A stretch of 64,000 nt of DNA. It comes from Pseudomonadota bacterium. Lineage in GTDB: Bacteria > Pseudomonadota > Gammaproteobacteria > Burkholderiales > Thiobacteraceae. Below are positions 17,450 through 25,746 of this stretch, in pieces. Each line of letters starts with the position of its first letter. Within the stretch, counting starts at the first letter, position 1. The position numbers were made by a program, and so were the translations under genes. The notes beneath the pieces are model-generated. The model ran no database searches. It saw only the letters and a list, made by a program, of their open reading frames with translations, and was not told where the DNA came from. The stretch spans positions 1 to 64,000 of the forward strand of contig JAKANO010000013.1 of assembly GCA_021812385.1 (NCBI GenBank), in the 5' to 3' direction.

Positions 17450-17480
17450 TGTCACCAAAACGTCACATTGGCTTCATAAT
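17450..17480 (+). promoter_or_regulatory. Likely Pho box and promoter -10 element for phoBR
   Basis: TGTCACCAAAACGTCACAT at 17450-17468 contains two GTCAC half-sites spaced 11 bp apart, the direct-repeat geometry of PhoB binding sites. A CATAAT at about 17475-17480 could serve as the -10 element, giving the class of promoter in which the Pho box replaces the -35. It lies 63 bp upstream of the phoB start and fits autoregulation under phosphate starvation. The call rests on sequence pattern only. Confidence 0.62.
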
Positions 17481-17542
17481 ATGGCCAGGTTCGCGCATCG
17501 GGCTGAGGACTCTCGCCCGTGTTTAAAATTAGGAGTTTAGCT

Positions 17543-18232
17543 ATGGCAGCGACCGTTTTGGTAGTTGAGGACGAACCCGCGATTCAAGAACTGATCGCGT
17601 TTAATTTAAAGCAAACCGGTCATGTGGCATTGACCGCGGGAAGCGCCGAGCTGGCTGACCGCATGATTAAAGAAACTTTGCCGGATTTAATTTTGCTGGA
17701 TTGGATGTTGCCCGGCATGAGCGGCATTGAGTTTGCGCGCAAACTAAAATCCGATGCTTATACCAAGTCGATTCCTTTGATCATGCTCACCGCGCGCGGC
17801 GAAGAGCAGGATAAAGTCAGGGGCCTGGAAACCGGCGCCGACGACTATGTGACGAAGCCGTTTTCACCGCGCGAGTTGTCGGCGCGCATCAAAGCCGTGT
17901 TGCGGCGCCGCGCACCGCAAATGACGGAGGATCAGGTGGAAGTGGCGGGCTTGGCGCTGGATCCGGTTACGCATCGCGTCACGGGCAACGGTTCCTCGGT
18001 CGAGCTCGGGCCGACCGAGTTCCGCTTGCTGCATTTCTTGATGACCCACCCCGAGCGCGTGCATTCGCGTACCCAGTTATTGGATAGCGTGTGGGGCAAT
18101 CAAGTGTATGTCGAAGAACGCACCGTGGATGTGCATATTCGGCGGCTGCGCCGGGCGCTGGAGCCGACGCAGCATGACGGCTTGGTGCAGACCGTGCGCG
18201 GCGCGGGCTACCGCTTATCGCAACGCGCCTAG
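17543..18232 (+). CDS. phoB: Phosphate regulon response regulator PhoB
   Basis: A protein of 229 residues: a receiver domain with phosphoacceptor Asp at 53 (L-L-D-W-M-L-P-G) and the conserved Lys in T-K-P-F-S-P-R-E-L, then an OmpR-type winged helix (residues about 130-228) ending [10 protein letters not shown] chose the ATG at 17543 because AGGAG lies 7 bp upstream at 17531-17535; a GTG at 17519 is less plausible. The combination with a downstream PAS-containing kinase and a Pho-box-like site supports PhoB over other OmpR-family members. Confidence 0.9.
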   Translation: MAATVLVVEDEPAIQELIAFNLKQTGHVALTAGSAELADRMIKETLPDLILLDWMLPGMSGIEFARKLKSDAYTKSIPLIMLTARGEEQDKVRGLETGADDYVTKPFSPRELSARIKAVLRRRAPQMTEDQVEVAGLALDPVTHRVTGNGSSVELGPTEFRLLHFLMTHPERVHSRTQLLDSVWGNQVYVEERTVDVHIRRLRRALEPTQHDGLVQTVRGAGYRLSQRA

Positions 18233-18326
18233 CCCGATTTAGGCTGGGATTAGTCCGGTTCAGGCCGGTCTAGACCGGCGGCGAATCGTGCCATAATATC
18301 CGCCTTTCTTTTTCGTTCGCCGCCCT

Positions 18327-19637
18327 ATGTCCGATTTTTGGTCGCGTCTGCTCAGCCTGTTCGCCCTGATGGCATTCGTCGCATTGATTGTGTGGCCGAT
18401 CGCCGGGCCGGTATGGGCGCTGCTGGTGGTGTGTGTGGGTTTGCTGGGCCAGCTGATTTTTCATCTGCGGCAATTGCAACAACTCAATCAGTGGCTGGCC
18501 AATCCGCAAGTGCGTGCGGTGCCGGAAGGCCGCGGTGTTTGGGAAGACACCTTCGTCGCGCTGTATCACTTGGCGCGCCGGCAATCGGTGAGCCAACAGC
18601 AACTCTCCAAGGCGTTGGCACGTTTTCAGCGCGCCGGCGAGGCGATGCCGGATGGCGTGGTAATGCTGGATGCCAACGACCAAATCGAATGGTTCAACCC
18701 GATCGCGGCGCAACAGTTTGGCCTGAATCCCAAGACCGATATTGGCAATCCGATCACCTATCTATTACGCCAAAGCCAATTCAACGAATATATCTCTGCG
18801 CATAATTACAGCGAGCCGCTGGTGATGAAATCCTCTCGCAGCCCGGATACGACGCTGGCGATCCAATTGGTGCCCTTTGGCGAGGAATTAAAACTGCTGA
18901 TCTCGCGCGATATTACGCGTTTCGAACAAGTGGAAACCATGCGCCGCGATTTCATCGCCAATGTGTCGCACGAACTGCGCACGCCCTTGACGGTCGTCGG
19001 TGGTTTTCTGGAATCGCTGCAGGACTACACCGATTTGAGCGAAGAAGATCGCGCGCATTTCTTCGATTTAATGCGCGACCAGACCTTGCGCATGCAACGC
19101 TTGGTGGAAGACTTGCTGACGCTGTCGCGCTTGGAAAGCGCGGCCAACCCCTTGCAAGAAGAAACCGTGCCCATGTCGCAATTGCTGCAACAACTGCTCG
19201 CAGAAGCGCAGGGCTTGAGCCAAGGCCGGCATCGGATCGCGCTGGAAGTATTGTCCGAATCGGCTTTGCTTGGATCGGAAAGCGAATTGCATAGCGCCTT
19301 AGGCAATTTAATCAGCAACGCCGTGCGTTATACGCCGCAGGGCGGGGAAATTATGGTGCGCTGGGAAGTGCTGCATGGAGAGGGACGGTTCTCGGTCAAA
19401 GACAGCGGTATAGGCATTGAGGCACGGCATATTCCACGGCTGACCGAACGCTTCTACCGCATCGATCGCAGCCGCTCGCGCGAGACTGGCGGCACCGGGC
19501 TGGGGCTGTCCATCGTCAAGCATGTGCTGACGCGGCATCAGGCACGCCTGGAAATCACCAGCGAAGTCGGCCATGGCAGTACCTTCAGCGTGGTATTTCC
19601 GGCATCACGGCTGGTCAATGCCGCCGCCGTGGCTTAA
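18327..19637 (+). CDS. phoR: Phosphate regulon sensor histidine kinase PhoR
   Basis: A 436-residue inner-membrane kinase. Two adjacent membrane helices lie at about 8-46 with almost no periplasmic loop, as in E. coli PhoR, then a PAS-like region (about 100-200), the H-box F-I-A-N-V-S-H-E-L-R-T-P-L with His 215, and an ATPase domain with the N-box (N-L-I-S-N-A-V-R-Y), G1 (D-S-G-I-G-I) and G2 (G-G-T-G-L-G-L) motifs. It phosphorylates PhoB when phosphate is scarce. The phoB stop and phoR start are 94 bp apart. Confidence 0.9.
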   Translation: MSDFWSRLLSLFALMAFVALIVWPIAGPVWALLVVCVGLLGQLIFHLRQLQQLNQWLANPQVRAVPEGRGVWEDTFVALYHLARRQSVSQQQLSKALARFQRAGEAMPDGVVMLDANDQIEWFNPIAAQQFGLNPKTDIGNPITYLLRQSQFNEYISAHNYSEPLVMKSSRSPDTTLAIQLVPFGEELKLLISRDITRFEQVETMRRDFIANVSHELRTPLTVVGGFLESLQDYTDLSEEDRAHFFDLMRDQTLRMQRLVEDLLTLSRLESAANPLQEETVPMSQLLQQLLAEAQGLSQGRHRIALEVLSESALLGSESELHSALGNLISNAVRYTPQGGEIMVRWEVLHGEGRFSVKDSGIGIEARHIPRLTERFYRIDRSRSRETGGTGLGLSIVKHVLTRHQARLEITSEVGHGSTFSVVFPASRLVNAAAVA

Positions 19638-19689
19638 GGATTTTTGCTTTTCTTAGCGCTCTTGGCGACTTGGCGGTTAGTAACGGTTT

Positions 19690-21393
19690 TCAGGACTGTT
19701 TGATTTCGAAGCCGACGCGCTCAAAATCGGCGCCGCGTTCCAGGGATTTGATTAAACGTATATTCAGCGCGTCGTCGAGGAGAAGCTCGATTTGTTTGTT
19801 GGGCGCGAACCAGCCCAGCGGCAGCACCAGCGAGGCTTGCGTTTTGAGGGCGGGAATTTCCGGCAATAAAAATGCCTGGAGAAACTTGTTTTGCAGGCTT
19901 GAGATCAGCACCGGGGAACGGATGCCGACCGCCATCGGAATGCCGGGGTAGGTGCGAATGCCCACATTTAAATCGCCGTTTGCATCGAAGCGCATCCAGC
20001 GAATCATGCCGATGGCGAAATGTTTGGCTTGCGGATGGCGAATCGCAATCAGTTGATTCAGGGAGACGCGCGCCGCATGCAAGCCATTCGCGGCGAGTTT
20101 AAAGCCCATGGCCGACTCATCCAGGATTTGCCAGTTTTCAGCCGAATAGCCCGCTTGCGATGCCTGGAGTTTTTTGGTTTGGCTCGATACTTGGCCAAAC
20201 ATTTTCAAATCCTGCGCTTCGCGCCAACTGAATTCTTCATAGGGGCGCTCGCTCGGCTGACGGAAGGGTTTGGCGCCATTGCAGAAAAAATGGATGGCGG
20301 CGATGCCGAAGGAAATTTGCGCATTGACGTCGCTCGGGCGCCGTTCGAAGGTGCGGTTCTGCGGTGGCTCGCACCATTGTTGGTAGAGATGGACAAGCTG
20401 CGCTTCGCAGCTCGGTTGCTGGCATTCCGCGCCGATATCCAGCTCTTCCGGCGCGCCGCCTTTGCGCAAATGGCGGATGCGCTTAATCAGCGTTGCGGCG
20501 AGTAAATTCATATCCAAGTGGCGCACGCTGGCGCCGTTCTCGAAGGGGGTGCCGAATTGAATGCCGGTGGGGCGGTTTAAATCCACAACTAAGGTGGGCA
20601 GCTTCAATTCCGGATGCGTCACCGCGCTTGGGTTTGCCGACACATTGACCCGATTACCCCAGCGCGCCAACCAACGATTGATTTGTTCGAATTGCTTCGG
20701 CTGCAGATGATAGGGATCCGCCAAATCCATCAGCAGCACTTGCACATAGGCGGACTCCGGCCGCGTACTGTCCGGCAAGGCGCTCAAGGGATCATTGAGC
20801 GTGGCTTTATCGAGCTTTAATTTTTCGGCGGTGGCATAGGTTTTATGCAGTTGTTTCCAGAGCGCGTCCGGCACGCCGTGATAGAGCTGTTGATAGCTGG
20901 CTATTTGCTTGCCGGTGAGTTGCAGGATGCGGTGCAATAGCGCCGGCGCAAAACTCGCCAAAGCTTGCTCGTTATCCTGGTAGTTTTGCAGGCAGATCTG
21001 ATAACCGTGGGTAAAGTATTGCCACAGCTCCAGGGTTTTTTTCCATAGCGCTAATTCCCCGTCTTCCAGCGGCATGGGCTTGCCCAGGAATTTTTTGGCA
21101 AGCTCGTCTTGTACGAACACCACCGACTCGCGTAGTTGTTCCATGATCAGCCAGCGTTCCAGGCCGGACAAGGCCGAGGTATGGTTCAGCAATTCAAGCT
21201 GTAGTTGGATTTCGGTTTGCGCGGCGGGCGCATTGGTCAAGGGGAGGGCGGCGATCCAATGCTGGCATGACTTCGCATCCGAAATGACGGTTCGGTTTGC
21301 GCCAGTGATAGATGGCTGGTCGATCGACAACATGACACCCTTCCCATCGGATGAATTATGGTTAATCGTATGGAGTTTAGAGTAACTCATCAA
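19690..21393 (-). CDS. Uncharacterised protein with a PilZ-like C-terminal region
   Basis: A 567-residue soluble protein that I cannot assign to a named gene. Residues about 40-330 are mainly helical. In the last third, N-R-T-F-E-R-R-P-S (346-354) and D-E-S-A-M-G (425-430) fall where the R-x-x-x-R and D-x-S-x-x-G motifs of PilZ domains are expected, followed by a beta-rich stretch (I-A-I-R-H-P, I-G-M-I-R-W-M, V-G-I-R-T-Y-P-G-I-P). A cyclic-di-GMP receptor role is therefore possible, but the spacing between the motifs is longer than in standard PilZ domains. The alternative ATG at 21390 is equally possible. Confidence 0.55.
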   Translation of the reverse strand: MMSYSKLHTINHNSSDGKGVMLSIDQPSITGANRTVISDAKSCQHWIAALPLTNAPAAQTEIQLQLELLNHTSALSGLERWLIMEQLRESVVFVQDELAKKFLGKPMPLEDGELALWKKTLELWQYFTHGYQICLQNYQDNEQALASFAPALLHRILQLTGKQIASYQQLYHGVPDALWKQLHKTYATAEKLKLDKATLNDPLSALPDSTRPESAYVQVLLMDLADPYHLQPKQFEQINRWLARWGNRVNVSANPSAVTHPELKLPTLVVDLNRPTGIQFGTPFENGASVRHLDMNLLAATLIKRIRHLRKGGAPEELDIGAECQQPSCEAQLVHLYQQWCEPPQNRTFERRPSDVNAQISFGIAAIHFFCNGAKPFRQPSERPYEEFSWREAQDLKMFGQVSSQTKKLQASQAGYSAENWQILDESAMGFKLAANGLHAARVSLNQLIAIRHPQAKHFAIGMIRWMRFDANGDLNVGIRTYPGIPMAVGIRSPVLISSLQNKFLQAFLLPEIPALKTQASLVLPLGWFAPNKQIELLLDDALNIRLIKSLERGADFERVGFEIKQS

Positions 21394-21778
21394 GTGTATT
21401 CCGAAGTATCTTTATTTCCGGTGCCGTTCGTCTGCTGCCGGCACGCGCTGGAGCGGCCCATATAGGCTGCGGAAAATGTGCGTCATCGCTGAAGCGCGGA
21501 ATGATATGCCAGTGCACGTGCGGCACCAGATTGCCCAGGCTGGCCAAGTTGATCTTCTCCGGGTGCATCAGGGTTGTAAGCGCTTGCTCCACCGCAAACA
21601 CCACGCGCATGAGCGATTGACGGTCGGACTCGGGTAAATCGATCATCTCTTTGACGTGCCGGTTCAGGATCACGCGGCAAAATCCGGGGTAGTCAGGGTC
21701 GTTTACGCGCACCACGCGACACAGCGCGTTTTGCCAGACTAAGTCGCCACCGGGGGAATCGCAGAGTTCGCAGGCCAT
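21377..21778 (-). CDS. HIT family protein
   Basis: A 133-residue histidine-triad protein with the catalytic motif H-V-H-W-H-I-I-P at 87-94 and an N-terminal C-E-L-C pair that may bind zinc. Family members are nucleotide hydrolases or transferases, for example on Ap4A or adenosine 5'-monophosphoramidates. The gene overlaps the start of the PilZ-like gene downstream by 17 bp, suggesting they are translated together. The physiological substrate is unknown. Confidence 0.88.
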   Translation of the reverse strand: MACELCDSPGGDLVWQNALCRVVRVNDPDYPGFCRVILNRHVKEMIDLPESDRQSLMRVVFAVEQALTTLMHPEKINLASLGNLVPHVHWHIIPRFSDDAHFPQPIWAAPARAGSRRTAPEIKILRNTLDELL

Positions 21779-21886
21779 TTGAATGCTTCTTTATTTTGTG
21801 CGTCGAACAATACAACAGTGTCATTGTAGCCGGCGCGGCTCTAAAGCTGTCAATGAAAAGTTCCGGCGCGCGTGCCGAGCCCGCTG

Positions 21887-24800
21887 TTACAGCAGGACTT
21901 TCTCGATGCCGCCCTGATTGGCGCGCGCAATATAGTCCTGCATCCAGGATTCGCCCAGCAGGCGTCGCGCCAGTTCCACCACGATGTAGTCGGCATCCAC
22001 TCCGGTGTCGTCGCGATAGCGCGCCAGACCTTGCAGGCAGGAGGGGCAGGAGGTCAGGGTCTTGACTTGGGCGCCCGGCGTGGCGGCCTGAATTTTTTCC
22101 AGTCCCTGGTTCAGCTCTTCCAGTTTGCGGAAGCGGATTTGGGTGGAAATATCCGGCCGCGACACCGCCAGCGTACCCGCCTCGCCGCAGCAGCGATCGC
22201 TGAGGGTGACCGTGCTGCCCATGAGTTTGTTGGCGACTTGCAGCGGGTTGTGTTGCTTCATCGGTGTGTGGCAGGGGTCGTGGTAAAGATATTTCACGCC
22301 CGGCACATCGTCCAGGGCCACGCCTTTTTCCATCAGGTATTCGTGGATGTCCAGCAGGCGGCAGCCGGGGAAGATTTTTTCGAATTGATATTTTTGCAGC
22401 TGATCCATGCAGGTGCCGCACGACACCAGCACGGTCTTGATGTCGAGATAGTTCAGCGTATTCGCCACGCGGTGGAACAACACCTGGTTGGTGGAACTGA
22501 TCTGGCCGCCCTTGTCGTGATTGCCGGCGGCGGTTTGCGGATAGCCGCAGCACAAGTACCCCGGCGGCAGCACCGTGATGCTGCCGACGTGGTACAGCAT
22601 GGCTTGGGTGGCCAGTCCCACTTGCGAGAACAAGCGCTCCGAGCCGCAGCCAGGAAAATAGAACACGGCATCGGCATCATCGGCGGCTTGTTGCGGGTCG
22701 CGGATCACCGCCACCGTGTGTGGATCTTCCAAGCCCAGCAGCGCGCGCGAGGTGCGTTTGGGCAGTCCGCCGGGCATGGGCTTGTTGACGAAATGGATCA
22801 CTTGCTGGCTGATCTTGGCCGGGCCGTGGGTGGCGGGCGGATGCGCCTTTTGCTCGCGCAACAGGCCGAAATATTTGGCCACAACAAAGCCCACGCGTTG
22901 CGCTTTATAGCCCCATTCGATCATCACCTTGCGCGTGAGCTTGATCATGCTGGCATCGGTGCTGTTCAAAAACAGCATGGACAAGGCGCTACCGGGGTTG
23001 AATTTTTTCTGTCCATGGTTGCGCAGGAAATTGCGCATGGCGATCGAGACATCGCCGAAGTCGATGTCCACCGGGCACGGGTTCAGGCATTTATGGCAAA
23101 TCGTGCAGTGGTCGGCGACATCGTTGAATTCGTCGAAATGCTTGAGCGAAATGCCGCGCCGGGTTTGCTCTTCGTACAGGAACGCCTCGATCAGCAAGCT
23201 GGTGCCGAGAATTTTGTTGCGCGGGCTGTAGAGCAAATTGGCGCGCGGGATGTGCGTGTTGCACACCGGCTTGCACTTGCCGCAGCGCAGGCAGTCCTTG
23301 ATCGAGTCGGCGATCTCTCCGATCTCGGATTGTTCCATGATCAGCGATTCCACTTCCAGCAAATTGAAGCTGGGGGTGTAGGCATGGCGCAGATCGGCGC
23401 CGGGCAATAGCTTGCCTTGGTTGAAGCGGCCGTGCGGATCGATTCTTTGCTTGTAGGCGGCGAACGGCGCCAGCTCTTGCTCGGACAAGAATTGCAGCTT
23501 GGTGATGCCGATGCCGTGTTCGCCCGAGATCACACCGCCCAATTGCGTGGCCAGCGCCATGATGCGCTCCACCGCCCGATTGGCCGCTTGCAGCATGGCG
23601 TAGTTGTCGGAGTTGACCGGGATATTGGTGTGCACATTGCCGTCGCCGGCGTGCATGTGCAGCGCGACGAATACGCGGCTGCGCAAGATATCCTGGTGGA
23701 TCGCGTCGAGCTTGGCCAGCACCGGCTGGAATTCGCGGCCGGTAAACAATTGATGCAGCGGCGCGCGCATCTCGCTTTTCCACGACACGCGCAGGCTGTG
23801 GTCTTGCAGGGCTTGAAACACGCGCTGCTCATCCAACTGATCGAGCCAGCCCTGCCAGCGGGCGCGCACCAGGCGCAGCAACTCCAGCGCCTGGGTGCTG
23901 CGCTGCGCTACCAGCGCCGCGTCGGGCACGGTTTCGGCGTCGCGATACAAGGGCAGCTCGCCGCTCAAGAACGCTTCCAGCGCATCCAGCAAGGCCAGTT
24001 TGTTGCAAATCGACAGCTCGATATTGATACGCTCCACGCCCTCGGTGTAATCGGCCAGGCGCGGCAGCGGGATCACCACGTCCTCGTTGATCTTGAAGGC
24101 GTTGGTGTGCGCAGCGATCGCCGCGGTGCGGGCGCGGTCGAGCCAGAACTTGCGGCGCGCTTCGGCGCTCACGGCGATAAAGCCCTCGCCGCCGCGCGCA
24201 TTCGCCAGGCGCACGATGTGCGAGGCAACTTCGCCCAGCGCGTTTTCGTCGTCGGATGCGATATCGGCGAGCAGAATCATGTTCGGCCGTTGCGGGCGAT
24301 TGGCCTTGGTGGCGTAGCCCACCGCCTTCACATAGCGCGCATCCAGGTGTTCCAGGCCGGCGAGCTGGACGGCGGGATGCTGCTCGATGTAGGTCTTGAT
24401 CTCGACGATGGCCGGCACCGCCTCGCGCGCCAAGCCGAAGAATTCCAGGCATAGCGTGCGCACATGCTGCGGCATTTTGTGCAGAATAAAACGCGCCGAA
24501 GTGATAATGCCGTCGCAGCCTTCCTTCTGGATGCCGGGCAGTCCGGCGAGAAATTTGTCGGTGACGTCCTTGCCCAGGCCGGCCTTGCGGAACAGCGCGC
24601 CGGGGATTTCTAGAATCTCGGGTGCGCCTTGCGCAGTCTCGCCATCTCGGCCGAGGCGTGAAATTTGGAAACGCGCCAGCGCCACATCGTGAATCTTGCC
24701 CAGGTTGTGTTCCAGGCGCGTGATTTCCATCCACTCGCCATCCGGCGTGACCATGCGCCACGACACCAGATTGTCGATGGCGGTGCCCCACAGCACGGCC

Positions 24801-25651
24801 TTCTTGCCGCCGGCGTTCATCGCCACATTGCCGCCGATGCAAGAGGCGTCGGCCGAGGTGGGGTCGACGGCGAACACCAGGTCCGCTGCGTCGGCCGCTT
24901 CCATCACGCGCTTGGTGACCACGCCGGCGCCGCAATGGATGGTCGCGACATTTCCGCTTACCCCCGGCAGCGCCAGGTGCTCGATGGCGCCCAGGGTATC
25001 GAGTTTCTCGGTATTGATCACGGCGGCATGTTTGGTCAGCGGGATTGCGCCACCGGTATAACCGGTGCCGCCGCCGCGCGGAATAATGGTGAGGCCAAGC
25101 TCAATCAGGGTGCGCACCAGCGGCGCAATTTCCGCTTCGCTATCCGGGGCCAAGACCACAAACGGATATTCCACGCGCCAGTCGGTGGCGTCGGTGACAT
25201 GCGACACGCGCGCCAGGCCGTCGAATTGGATATTGTCCTTGCGCGTGATGCGGCTGAGATTGTCCAGGGCGCGCTTGCGCAGCAGGTGCGTCTGCTCGAA
25301 TTCGGTCTCGAAGGCATTCACCGCCGCATGCGCCGCCGCCAGCAATTGCGCCACGGATTCGTTGCCCTGGCGCCGCGCCTCGATGGCGTTCAGGCGATGG
25401 CGCAGCGCGCCGATCAAGGCCTCGCGCCGCTTGGGGTTGGCCAGCAGGTCGTCTTCCAGATAGGGATTGCGCGAAATCACCCACAAATCGCCCAGCACCT
25501 CGAACAGCATGCGCGCCGAACGCCCGGTGCGGCGCTCGCCGCGCAAGGTGTCCAGCACCTGCCACATCTCGGCGCCGAGAAAGCGCAGCACGATCTCGCG
25601 GTCGGAGAACGAGGTATAGTTGTACGGAATTTCGCGCAGACGGGTGGACAT
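21887..25651 (-). CDS. Fused FAD-linked dehydrogenase / Fe-S oxidoreductase with DUF3683 N-terminus
   Basis: A protein of about 1254 residues, apparently three units in one chain. First comes a DUF3683-type N-terminus (about 1-130). Then comes a GlcD-like FAD oxidase with the [14 protein letters not shown] loop and [10 protein letters not shown]. Last is a GlpC/GlcF-like part with two 4Fe-4S clusters ([23 protein letters not shown]) and repeated cysteine-rich CCG segments (P-G-C-G-S-E, C-C-G-Y-P, C-C-G-E-A-G). It should oxidise a D-2-hydroxyacid such as D-lactate or 2-hydroxyglutarate and feed the quinone pool; the substrate is not determined. I prefer the ATG at 25651 over 25666. Confidence 0.85.
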   Translation of the reverse strand: MSTRLREIPYNYTSFSDREIVLRFLGAEMWQVLDTLRGERRTGRSARMLFEVLGDLWVISRNPYLEDDLLANPKRREALIGALRHRLNAIEARRQGNESVAQLLAAAHAAVNAFETEFEQTHLLRKRALDNLSRITRKDNIQFDGLARVSHVTDATDWRVEYPFVVLAPDSEAEIAPLVRTLIELGLTIIPRGGGTGYTGGAIPLTKHAAVINTEKLDTLGAIEHLALPGVSGNVATIHCGAGVVTKRVMEAADAADLVFAVDPTSADASCIGGNVAMNAGGKKAVLWGTAIDNLVSWRMVTPDGEWMEITRLEHNLGKIHDVALARFQISRLGRDGETAQGAPEILEIPGALFRKAGLGKDVTDKFLAGLPGIQKEGCDGIITSARFILHKMPQHVRTLCLEFFGLAREAVPAIVEIKTYIEQHPAVQLAGLEHLDARYVKAVGYATKANRPQRPNMILLADIASDDENALGEVASHIVRLANARGGEGFIAVSAEARRKFWLDRARTAAIAAHTNAFKINEDVVIPLPRLADYTEGVERINIELSICNKLALLDALEAFLSGELPLYRDAETVPDAALVAQRSTQALELLRLVRARWQGWLDQLDEQRVFQALQDHSLRVSWKSEMRAPLHQLFTGREFQPVLAKLDAIHQDILRSRVFVALHMHAGDGNVHTNIPVNSDNYAMLQAANRAVERIMALATQLGGVISGEHGIGITKLQFLSEQELAPFAAYKQRIDPHGRFNQGKLLPGADLRHAYTPSFNLLEVESLIMEQSEIGEIADSIKDCLRCGKCKPVCNTHIPRANLLYSPRNKILGTSLLIEAFLYEEQTRRGISLKHFDEFNDVADHCTICHKCLNPCPVDIDFGDVSIAMRNFLRNHGQKKFNPGSALSMLFLNSTDASMIKLTRKVMIEWGYKAQRVGFVVAKYFGLLREQKAHPPATHGPAKISQQVIHFVNKPMPGGLPKRTSRALLGLEDPHTVAVIRDPQQAADDADAVFYFPGCGSERLFSQVGLATQAMLYHVGSITVLPPGYLCCGYPQTAAGNHDKGGQISSTNQVLFHRVANTLNYLDIKTVLVSCGTCMDQLQKYQFEKIFPGCRLLDIHEYLMEKGVALDDVPGVKYLYHDPCHTPMKQHNPLQVANKLMGSTVTLSDRCCGEAGTLAVSRPDISTQIRFRKLEELNQGLEKIQAATPGAQVKTLTSCPSCLQGLARYRDDTGVDADYIVVELARRLLGESWMQDYIARANQGGIEKVLL

Positions 25652-25746
25652 GGGGTAATCAGCCAAGAATCAGGGCTTATTCTACCGCATCGATCGCCTT
25701 GCCGTATTTTGGAAGAGAGCCCAGGCAACATACCAGGGGGTCACAG

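Noticed and set aside
17519-17542. GTG start for phoB giving eight extra residues
   Set aside because: The ATG at 17543 has a well-spaced AGGAG, and the receiver domain begins right after it as usual.
21872-24454. Two long plus-strand frames opposite the FAD/Fe-S dehydrogenase
   Set aside because: They mirror the codon structure of a strongly coding GC-rich gene and show no motifs.
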